Source of the DNA: Candidimonas sp. SYP-B2681
GTDB taxonomy: Bacteria; Pseudomonadota; Gammaproteobacteria; Burkholderiales; Burkholderiaceae_B
DNA length: 64,000 bases
Direction of reading: 5' to 3'
Assembly (NCBI RefSeq): GCF_003971065.1
Contig: NZ_RYDV01000001.1
Location: forward strand, 186,001-250,000
The notes under the pieces are model-generated. The model did not search any database, was not told where the DNA came from, and saw nothing but the letters and a program-made list of their open reading frames with translations. Both the position numbers and the translations under genes were made by a program. Numbering within the stretch: position 1 is the stretch's first letter; every line of letters begins with the position of its first letter. Of the stretch, positions 43,354-50,361 are shown piece by piece.

Positions 43354-43743
43354 CTAGTCGGCCGGTTCGGTCCCTTTCCTTGAGGGCGCTAGGGTTTTTG
43401 CCATAAGCAGGTAAACGGTGACGCCGATGCCTGTTAGTAGCAGGAACGCCCACAGCCATGGAACGTGAATCAGCCATGCCGAAAAAGAAAGAGATATCCA
43501 CAGAAAGATGATCGCCGTTATTTTCGCCCGCATGGGGATGCCCCGACCGCTTTCTATATTGGCAATGTACGAACCAAACAGCTTGTTTGTTGTTAGCCAG
43601 CCATGAAGACGATCAGAGCCGCGCATATAGCAGGCTGATGCCAACAAGACGAAAGGGGTCGTAGGCAGCAGAGGCAGAAATATTCCCAGAACGGCAAGAA
43701 TCAACGCCAGTGTTCCCACGATGTTGAACATGATTTTGGTCAC
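43354..43743 (-). CDS. DUF454 (YbaN) inner membrane protein
   Basis: 129 residues, three to four membrane helices. LALILAVLGIFLPLLPTTPF, then VLLASACYMRGSDRLHGWL is the DUF454/YbaN signature. Function unknown. In related genera such genes often sit beside hemN and Fnr-type regulators, as here. Divergent from the regulator gene. Confidence 0.93.
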   Translation of the reverse strand: MTKIMFNIVGTLALILAVLGIFLPLLPTTPFVLLASACYMRGSDRLHGWLTTNKLFGSYIANIESGRGIPMRAKITAIIFLWISLSFSAWLIHVPWLWAFLLLTGIGVTVYLLMAKTLAPSRKGTEPAD

Positions 43744-43815
43744 TATGCGAAGCCTGCCTTGTTTTGCCAGATGTGCCGATGTTCAAACTCAGTATCGCTA
43801 CAGGATTTTAACAAT

Positions 43816-44496
43816 ATGAGCACAAGCAAGGTACGCATTCAGGATCTTTTGTCCAATGTGCCGCTGTTCAATGAGCTTGGCGGCACTGAGCTCGATACGA
43901 TTGCGGCCGGTACGGCGGAAGTGCATGTTGCTCGTGGCGATATGGTGTTTCATCGAGGTGACCCCTGCGTCGGGTTTCATACGGTCGTGTACGGCCAGAT
44001 CAAGCTGATGTTCGTCTCGTCCATGGGCAGCGAGAAAGTCGTCAGGATCATAGGGCCGGGCGACAGCTTCGGAGAAGCTTTGATGTTCATGGACAAGGCG
44101 TATATCGTATCAGCGCAGGCCTTGGCCGATACCTTGTTATTACATGTGGACAAGTCGGTGTTAGTTGACGAGCTCGATCGTCGTCCTGCTTTGGCCAGAA
44201 AAATGCTTGGCGGGCTCAGCCAACGGCTGCATGCGCTTATCACTGACGTCGAGGCGTATTCCTTGCGTTCAGGCACGCAGCGGGTGATCGGTTTCCTATT
44301 GAAGGGGGAAAGCGTCGAGAACGGCCAACAAATCCGGCTCGAGACCAGTAAAACCGTTATCGCGTCGCGTCTTAACCTGACACCCGAGCACTTCTCGCGG
44401 ATTCTGCACGAGTTGAACGCCAACGGTCTGATTCAGGTAAAAGGGCGCGAGATCACGATCGTGAATGCCGACAAATTAAGCGCTTATCAGGGCTGA
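43816..44496 (+). CDS. Crp/Fnr family regulator (Dnr-like, no Fe-S cysteines)
   Basis: 226 residues from the ATG at 43816. Cyclic-nucleotide-type beta-roll (GDMVFHRGDPCVGFHTVVYG), dimer helix, and a C-terminal winged helix with VIASRLNLTPEHFSRILHEL, whose recognition helix has the E-x-x-S-R pattern for TTGAT sites. The N-terminal Cys quartet of FNR is missing, so it should not sense oxygen through an Fe-S cluster. The Dnr group senses nitric oxide by haem. It likely acts on the FNR boxes near hemN and at 46.08 kb. The 3' end overlaps the convergent membrane protein gene by ten bases. Confidence 0.93.
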   Translation: MSTSKVRIQDLLSNVPLFNELGGTELDTIAAGTAEVHVARGDMVFHRGDPCVGFHTVVYGQIKLMFVSSMGSEKVVRIIGPGDSFGEALMFMDKAYIVSAQALADTLLLHVDKSVLVDELDRRPALARKMLGGLSQRLHALITDVEAYSLRSGTQRVIGFLLKGESVENGQQIRLETSKTVIASRLNLTPEHFSRILHELNANGLIQVKGREITIVNADKLSAYQG

Positions 44497-45827
44497 CTGG
44501 AAATTGGAAGCGATGGCGCTGCGTCTTGTATTTGTTTCTGGGCATTCCAATACAGGCGGGTTGCAGCAGCGATGTTCCATCCCAGGGTGGCGGCTGAAGC
44601 GGTAAAGGCGATTGCTGCGGCGTGCGTGAAAAGCGGGGGCCAAATGCTGGCGGATAGCAGCAGCGCCAGCGCAAGCACATGCAACCTGAACTGACTAGTT
44701 GCACGCGCGTCAGGGATAATGTCCTTTACCTTGGGCACAATGCGAAGCGCAGTGACAAGGTTTTTTTGTGCGTGATACCAAAGCAGGAAAGGAATTATCT
44801 TGTACAGCATGCCGTTGACCGCTGACCAGGCAAACCCTGCGATAAACAGCACCCCCAGCGTGACCGGAAATTCCGTACCTGTAGCAAGTCCTGCCAGCCA
44901 CACTGGAGGGCAAGTCGCAAGGCAAACCATTGCCGTGCGCCAGAATAGTGTAGTGGCATCGGCCTTGGGACGCTTGCGCGTCCATAGCAAGTAGAAGGTT
45001 TGCAACGCGAATACAAAGTACAACGACAAGAGCAGAGCCCCCAGGATTCGTTCAGCAAGGTGATTATTGCCGCCTAGCAGTGCAGCGCTTGTATGCAGTA
45101 TCAGCATCACGAAGCTTAGCGTTGCAAGCCAACGGGTGATCGCGCGCGGGTAAACCTCGGTGGCCTGAAATATGGGAATAAGCTGGAACGCCATACCCAT
45201 CAGCAATAGACCGATCCAGCCTAGTAGTCCCCATGCGGCATGGATATTAGTCAGTAAGATCATGGGCAGTGGCAGTGACCAGGCAAACCCGACTGCCAGT
45301 AGGCCGCCCGATAAGAGGGTGGCTAGCAGCGCGCCGACCACCAGCCGGGTAGAAAGCAACACATCGTTCGAGCCTTTCTGTGCCATTGCGCGATGGCGCC
45401 AGGATCCGCCCAAGGTAGCGCCCGCTAACCAGAGAAACGCCGCCAGCAATGCATACAAGGCCAATTGGAACAGAATGGGCCGCATGAACAGAAATGCGGC
45501 AGCCAGGAAAAGGGTACCTACGATCAGCAAGGGATGCACGAAGGTAGACGCCAGGCGCGGAGCGAGCACACTGATCCCTGTCGCGACTGGCAGTATTTGA
45601 ATCAGTGCACCGACCATGGCGCTGGCGAGGACACCCAGGGTCATCAAATGCGTCAATGCCAGCGCAGAAGGCGTCCATCGCGATTCCAGAGCCTGAGGGC
45701 CGGCCCACAGCAACAGCAGCCCGGCAAGGGCTGCAAAAACAGGCACATTCAAAAAGAATCGAAACGGGACTGAAAGCGGTGGTGAGTTATCGAAAGACAG
45801 TGCCCGCCGCATCAGTCTTTCCGCCAT
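44487..45827 (-). CDS. Polytopic membrane protein, NnrS/haem-copper-oxidase-like
   Basis: 446 residues with about twelve helices. Conserved His lie within membrane segments: LALTHLMTLGVLASAMVGAL, LLTNIHAAWGLLGWIGLLLM and PFLLWYHAQK. The repeated HxxxxG pattern resembles NnrS and haem-copper oxidase subunit I proteins. It is co-translated with the DUF2249 gene (16-base overlap) and sits beside a Dnr-like regulator, an arrangement linked with denitrification or NO stress in betaproteobacteria. Metal or haem binding is inferred, not shown. Confidence 0.75.
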   Translation of the reverse strand: MAERLMRRALSFDNSPPLSVPFRFFLNVPVFAALAGLLLLWAGPQALESRWTPSALALTHLMTLGVLASAMVGALIQILPVATGISVLAPRLASTFVHPLLIVGTLFLAAAFLFMRPILFQLALYALLAAFLWLAGATLGGSWRHRAMAQKGSNDVLLSTRLVVGALLATLLSGGLLAVGFAWSLPLPMILLTNIHAAWGLLGWIGLLLMGMAFQLIPIFQATEVYPRAITRWLATLSFVMLILHTSAALLGGNNHLAERILGALLLSLYFVFALQTFYLLWTRKRPKADATTLFWRTAMVCLATCPPVWLAGLATGTEFPVTLGVLFIAGFAWSAVNGMLYKIIPFLLWYHAQKNLVTALRIVPKVKDIIPDARATSQFRLHVLALALLLSASIWPPLFTHAAAIAFTASAATLGWNIAAATRLYWNAQKQIQDAAPSLPISSQP

Positions 45828-46042
45828 ATCAGCACTTCGTAGCGATAGTCCGCCGTCGTGCTGGTTTCATGCCGGAAGTGGTTGTTGTCCAGGATGGAAT
45901 ACAGGGGCCGTGGCTCGCGGTCCACCAGCATACGCAAGCGCTGGTGCGCTTGCAGGCGGTCCAGCGCTTCCAGGACCCGCTCCAGTGGCTCGGGAGGAGG
46001 AAGGCCTGTTGTGTCGATGATTACTTCGTGTTTAGGGCTCAT
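45812..46042 (-). CDS. DUF2249 domain protein
   Basis: 76 residues: VIIDTTGLPPPEPLERVLEA, then LQAHQRLRMLVDREPRPLYS and a final YEVLIWRKD strand, which is the full DUF2249 (TusA-like fold) domain. Family members occur with NO and nitrate metabolism genes. It precedes the membrane protein gene with a 16-base overlap and is divergent from the nitronate monooxygenase gene. Confidence 0.92.
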   Translation of the reverse strand: MSPKHEVIIDTTGLPPPEPLERVLEALDRLQAHQRLRMLVDREPRPLYSILDNNHFRHETSTTADYRYEVLIWRKD

Positions 46043-46076
46043 GGCGTAGTTTTACCCCCACTTAATAAACATAACC

Positions 46077-46090
46077 TTGATTTTTGTTAA
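46077..46090. promoter_or_regulatory. Imperfect FNR/Dnr box in a divergent promoter
   Basis: TTGATTTTTGTTAA has a perfect TTGAT half and a degenerate right half (GTTAA for ATCAA), eight of ten matches. It lies between the divergent DUF2249 and nitronate monooxygenase genes and may have served the original ubiU-ubiV operon. Confidence 0.4.
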
Positions 46091-46161
46091 GGAATGCTAA
46101 GCGATTCGGCTGCATAGTGGCTACTGCGTTTTCGCGCCTTATCTTTGGAAGGACAATTACT

Positions 46162-47367
46162 GTGCTGCACTCCGCTCTAGAACGTTTCAAGCTTAAAGGC
46201 AAATCTTTGCTACCCATTGTGCAGGGCGGAATGGGCGTCGGTGTCTCCGCCCACCGACTGGCAGGCACGGTGGCGTCGCTTGGTGCGATGGGCACCATTT
46301 CCAGCGTCGACCTGCGCCGCCATCATCCCGACCTCATGGTGCAGACCGGCCGTTCACGAGACAAAGCCCTTATCGACTCAGTCAACCTTATTGCCCTTGA
46401 TCGTGAGGTGACCGCCGCCAGGGATATGGCCAAGGGTAATGGCATGGTGGCCGTCAATATCATGAAAGCGGTCATGGACTATGCCGCCTATGTACGCCAG
46501 GCCTGCGAAAGCAATGCCGACGCCGTCGTCGTTGGCGCTGGCCTGCCACTGGACCTGCCCGACCTTACCGTGGACTTCCCCAAGGTTGCCCTGATACCGA
46601 TTTTGTCGGATGTGCGTGGTATTAACGTCATCCTGAAAAAATGGATGCGTAAGAACCGGCTGCCCGATGCCATCGTGATCGAGAACCCGCGTTTTGCAGG
46701 CGGCCACCTGGGAGCGGCCAGCGCCGATGCGCTGAATAATCCCAATTTCGCCTTTCCTGCCGTGCTGGAAGGGACGCAACAGTTAATGAAAGAACTAGGC
46801 CTGGAAAACGAGAATATCCCACTGATTACGGGTGGCGGCATACATAGCCACGAACAGGTCGCAACGCTGCTGGGCTTGGGCGCTAGCGCCGTCCAACTCG
46901 GAACCCCGTTTGCGGTTACCGAAGAGGGCGACGCCCACCCCAATTTCAAGAAGGTACTGGTCGAGGCCCGCCCTGAAGATATTGTTACCTTCATGAGCGT
47001 GGCCGGTTTGCCAGCCCGGGCGGTTCGCACGCCGTGGCTCGCTAATTATCTGGAAAAAGAAGCAAAGCTGCAGCGTATCGCCAAGCCCAAAGCGTGCACC
47101 GTAGGATTCGATTGTCTGGCCCAATGCGGCCTGCGCGATGGCATCAGCAAGCATGGACAGTTTTGTATCGACACCCAGTTGGCATTTGCGATGGCGGGCG
47201 ATATCAGGCGCGGCCTGTTCTTCCGCGGTTCCGAGAAACTGCCGTTTGGAAATGCGATTCGCTCGGTGCGCGAACTTATCGACTATATGCTCACCGGTTT
47301 GCGGCCCGCTTTAGCGGCGGTGGCCGCACCCAAGGTGCGAACGGAATCGGCACTGATTCCTGCCTGA
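46162..47367 (+). CDS. Nitronate monooxygenase
   Basis: 401 residues from a GTG behind GGAAGGA; the frame is open further upstream without a ribosome-binding site. FMN TIM barrel of the 2-nitropropane dioxygenase family: LLPIVQGGMGVGVSAHRLAG, ADAVVVGAGLPLDLPDL, VIENPRFAGGHLGAASADAL, ITGGGIHSHEQVATLLGLGA and ASAVQLGTPFAVTEEGDA. It oxidises alkyl nitronates with oxygen. It ends four bases before the remnant of ubiU, so it appears to have replaced the first part of that gene by insertion or deletion. Confidence 0.93.
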   Translation: MLHSALERFKLKGKSLLPIVQGGMGVGVSAHRLAGTVASLGAMGTISSVDLRRHHPDLMVQTGRSRDKALIDSVNLIALDREVTAARDMAKGNGMVAVNIMKAVMDYAAYVRQACESNADAVVVGAGLPLDLPDLTVDFPKVALIPILSDVRGINVILKKWMRKNRLPDAIVIENPRFAGGHLGAASADALNNPNFAFPAVLEGTQQLMKELGLENENIPLITGGGIHSHEQVATLLGLGASAVQLGTPFAVTEEGDAHPNFKKVLVEARPEDIVTFMSVAGLPARAVRTPWLANYLEKEAKLQRIAKPKACTVGFDCLAQCGLRDGISKHGQFCIDTQLAFAMAGDIRRGLFFRGSEKLPFGNAIRSVRELIDYMLTGLRPALAAVAAPKVRTESALIPA

Positions 47368-47370
47368 CTG

Positions 47371-47493
47371 ATGCAGCCCTTTCTGGCAAACCACGAACGT
47401 TATTCGATAAAGCCCAGTTGGATGGCCGAACTTAATAACGTTGCCGAAGGGCAGCAGCATACCCTTGGGGCCTACCACCGTCCATGGAAGTAA
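47371..47493 (+). pseudogene. ubiU: C-terminal remnant of ubiU
   Basis: A 40-codon frame that ends SWMAELNNVAEGQQHTLGAY followed by HRPWK and TAA. From memory the E. coli UbiU (YhbU) C-terminus reads SAWMETLGSMSEGTQTTLGA-YHRKWQ, an alignable match over about 30 residues. The first ~290 codons, including the four Fe-S Cys and the substrate domain, are gone; the nitronate monooxygenase stop lies four bases before it. The neighbour downstream is ubiV, as in intact ubiU-ubiV operons. Confidence 0.85.
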
Positions 47494-47551
47494 CTACCGC
47501 TAGCATTGCCGGCGCATCAAGAATACGACGCAACAAGCAGGAGGCAGGATC

Positions 47552-48328
47552 GTGAAGATCGCTTTAGGGCCCGTTCAATACTATTGGTCGCGTGTGGCGA
47601 CGATGCAGTTTTATGAATCGATGGCGCGGGCACCTGTCGATATCGTCTATTTGGGCGAAACGGTGTGTTCGCGTTGGCACGAGCTGCGGTTGGCGGACTG
47701 GCTGGAAATTGCCGATATGCTGGCCGGCGCGGGAAAACAGATTGTTTTGTCGACTCAAGTACTGCTTGAATCCGGCAACGACCTGACCAAGTTGCACAAA
47801 ATTATTGATAACGGCCGCTTTACTGTTGAAGCCAACGATATGGCTGCGGTAAATTGCCTGGAAGGAAAACGCTTTATAGCAGGTCCTTACTTGAACGTAT
47901 ATAGCGCGCCTACGCTGAATTTTTTGGCAGGGCTTGGAGCGAGCCGGTGGGTGATGCCTCTGGAGATGGGCCGCGAAGGCCTTGCCCAGATGCAGCAGGA
48001 CCGCCCAGCAGGAATGGAAACCGAGGTATTTGCCTATGGGCGCATGCCTCTGGCTTTTTCGGCGCGCTGCTTTACTGCTCGTAATCGCAACATACCTAAG
48101 GACAATTGCCAATACGTCTGCATGGACCATCCCGATGGGTTGTTGTTGGAAACGCGAGAAGGTCAGCCGTTTTTGATATTGAACGGCATACAGACGCAAT
48201 CGGCCTCGGTATACGTTTTGCTGAACGAATTGGACGCCATGCGCAAGCAATCGCAGGTATTGATGCCCGCCGCGCCGTGCAACGGCTATTGGTACGGCCG
48301 CCCTGGTCTCGATATGCAGCTAGCGTAA
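47552..48328 (+). CDS. ubiV: Ubiquinone biosynthesis protein UbiV (U32 peptidase family)
   Basis: 258 residues starting at GTG behind AGGAGG. It matches UbiV throughout: GPVQYYWSRVATMQFYESMA, VDIVYLGETVCSRWHELRLA, GKQIVLSTQVLLES and AFSARCFTARNRNIPKDNCQ. The four Fe-S Cys are kept at 39, 173, 186 and 190, with the same last-three spacing (13 and 4) as E. coli UbiV. It is about 35 residues shorter than the E. coli protein, mainly near the end. UbiV works as a heterodimer with UbiU to hydroxylate ubiquinone precursors without oxygen, using prephenate. Its partner here is broken. Confidence 0.95.
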   Translation: MKIALGPVQYYWSRVATMQFYESMARAPVDIVYLGETVCSRWHELRLADWLEIADMLAGAGKQIVLSTQVLLESGNDLTKLHKIIDNGRFTVEANDMAAVNCLEGKRFIAGPYLNVYSAPTLNFLAGLGASRWVMPLEMGREGLAQMQQDRPAGMETEVFAYGRMPLAFSARCFTARNRNIPKDNCQYVCMDHPDGLLLETREGQPFLILNGIQTQSASVYVLLNELDAMRKQSQVLMPAAPCNGYWYGRPGLDMQLA

Positions 48329-48342
48329 AAGGGAGATGGTCT

Positions 48343-48960
48343 ATGTATTACGGTGAGCGGTTTAACAGTATTAGTCACTTGGCCGGCGCAGCACTGGCAT
48401 TGATCGGCGCCGCGGTTCTAATCGTCATGGCTGCTCGTGTTGGCGACCCATGGAAGATCGTGAGCTTCAGTGTTTACGGCGTCATGCTGCTGGCTTTGTA
48501 CGTGTCGTCCACCCTGTATCACAGCCTGCGCGGTCGCGCAAAGAAAATCTGGTGCAAGTTTGATCATTGCACCATCTATTTATTAATCGCTGGAAGCTAC
48601 ACGCCGTTCGCATTAGTCAGTTTACGAGGCGCATGGGGCTGGACTTTGTTTGGATGCGTATGGGCGCTCGCTATATTCGGCATTGTGCAGGAAATATGGC
48701 TCGCTAAAGGAAAGCGCATCCTATCCCTGGTCATTTATGTGTTAATGGGCTGGCTCGCCGTGATTGCGGCGGTTCCACTAATTCGGGCGCTTAGCTGGGA
48801 GGGTTTCCTATGGCTGGCTGCTGGCGGACTGGTCTATACCGTGGGCATCGTTTTTTACGCGCTGGACGAAAAATGGCGCTACGGTCACGGGGTGTGGCAT
48901 TTATTTGTTCTTGGTGGCAGTGCGTGCCATTACGTTACGGTGGTCTCCTATGTTGCTTGA
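48343..48960 (+). CDS. Hemolysin III family membrane protein
   Basis: 205 residues from the ATG at 48343 with a GGGAGA ribosome-binding site; an 80-codon upstream extension overlaps ubiV and is rejected. Seven helices of the PAQR/YqfA group: MYYGERFNSISHLAGAALAL, STLYHSLRGRAKKIWCKFDH (His and Asp of the metal site), CTIYLLIAGSYTPFALVSLR and the end HLFVLGGSACHYVTVVSYVA with two metal-binding His. Zinc-dependent membrane proteins of uncertain function. It lies 14 bases after ubiV, probably in the same transcript. Confidence 0.93.
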   Translation: MYYGERFNSISHLAGAALALIGAAVLIVMAARVGDPWKIVSFSVYGVMLLALYVSSTLYHSLRGRAKKIWCKFDHCTIYLLIAGSYTPFALVSLRGAWGWTLFGCVWALAIFGIVQEIWLAKGKRILSLVIYVLMGWLAVIAAVPLIRALSWEGFLWLAAGGLVYTVGIVFYALDEKWRYGHGVWHLFVLGGSACHYVTVVSYVA

Positions 48961-49098
48961 ACTGGCGTAATGAAGACCCTGATACCCTTTTTTTTAGCCG
49001 CAGGCTGGTTATGGAAGGCAATACGGAATCGGGTCTCTTGGTGAAGAACACGCTTGATGGCATTGATCACCTATCGGTACTCGATCCCGGCAAGATAC

Positions 49099-50263
49099 TT
49101 AAGCGTTTTTTCGCTCAGCGGCAGGCAAAGGCTTCTGTGTCAGCGCGACCAATGCCCCGGCAACCAGAATTGCGGCCGATGCGGCCAGCCCGGTCGACAG
49201 TGAGCCCGACAGGTCGCTGACCCATCCAGCGGCTACCGGGCCTATGGTCTGGCCCAAGGCAAACAGGCTGGTGGCGACAGCCAGTGCACTGCCCCAGGCC
49301 GGTTTTGCCAGGTTTGTTTTTACGAAACCGGTCGCCGCTGAAGGGACCATGAATACACTGGAACCTACTAGCGCAGCGGATGCCCACACCCCGACAGTGG
49401 TGGGGAAAGCCAGTGGTAGGGCGGCGCCGACCGCCAATACGGCCATGGACGCGGCCATGGGTAAACCATCGTGGCGACCATTGAAGATCCGATGCCACAG
49501 CAGTGGGGCAAGCAGCGTCATGATTCCCAATAAGGTCCACATGATCGACGTCATGGCCGCCATCGACATGGTCTGAATGGGGGCTAAGGTTTAACCAGGC
49601 GACAATAAATGTCATGTACGCGATATAGCCCAGGCCAAACATGAAATATGCCGCGAATTCCGGTACGCATGGCCGCCATGGCCACGCGGCCGATGTGCCG
49701 GCGGCCGAGGGCTCGGTGATGCCGCGCGAAGCGCTGGCTGCGGCCAACGACAAGGGGATGCATACCGCCGCTATGGCGACCCATGCCCAGGGCCAGGCAG
49801 CAGCGCCGCCATAATCGAACAGCCAGGGAAGCAGGGCGCCGCTGACCAGCATGCCGAAGCCGCCACCGCTAAAGAAGATGACGATAGCCCGGGTACCCAA
49901 TACGCCCGATAAGACGCCGCCACAAATAAATGCGCCCGCCGCTCCGAAGCCTGCAAGAAAGCGGAATAGCGTCAACAGGTAAAAATCGTGGGTCAGTCCA
50001 TTTGATACCAGTGCCAGCGTCGTAAGCCACAGCCCGCTAATGAAAAGCCGCCTATTTCCCAGGCCCGAGACGAAGAAAATCGTAAGCAGAGCTCCAATCA
50101 AATAGCCCAAAGCATTCGCCGTATTGAGCCAGCCGGCCTGAGCATAGTTCAGGTCCAGGTCGGTCTTCATGGCGGGCAGGATCAAGGCATAGGCGAAGCG
50201 TGCAAAACCAACCGCTACAGCGGCTCCGCCGGAAAGTGCCCACGGTACCATTGCCGGTTTCAT
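49099..50263 (-). pseudogene. YbfB/YjiJ family MFS transporter, frameshifted
   Basis: The first ~225 codons (MVPWALSGGAAVAVGFARFA through YMTFIVAWLNLSP) are a normal N-terminal half. At a run of five C (minus strand, 49579-49583) the frame breaks, and the C-terminal half continues in another frame from IQTMSMAAMTSIMWTLLGIM to PLPAAERKNA. Removing one C restores a single ~390-residue MFS protein. Either a recent frameshift mutation or a homopolymer sequencing error explains this. An intact product would be a twelve-helix exporter of unknown substrate. Confidence 0.85.
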
Positions 50264-50361
50264 ATATTGGTGGCCCCTGTCTCGTTCTCTTTTTTTATGG
50301 TTTTTGGAGGCCGCGGCTTGTATGCTGTCCCGCCACGGATTGCAGGATCATAGCAGTCCGC

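Noticed and set aside
48106-48342. Long N-terminal extension of the hemolysin III protein
   Set aside because: It overlaps ubiV and lacks membrane character. The ATG at 48343 has a good ribosome-binding site and starts the family domain.
48810-49220. Open frame downstream of hemolysin III
   Set aside because: It overlaps hemolysin III and runs antisense into the MFS transporter remnant. It has no ribosome-binding site and no coherent domain.
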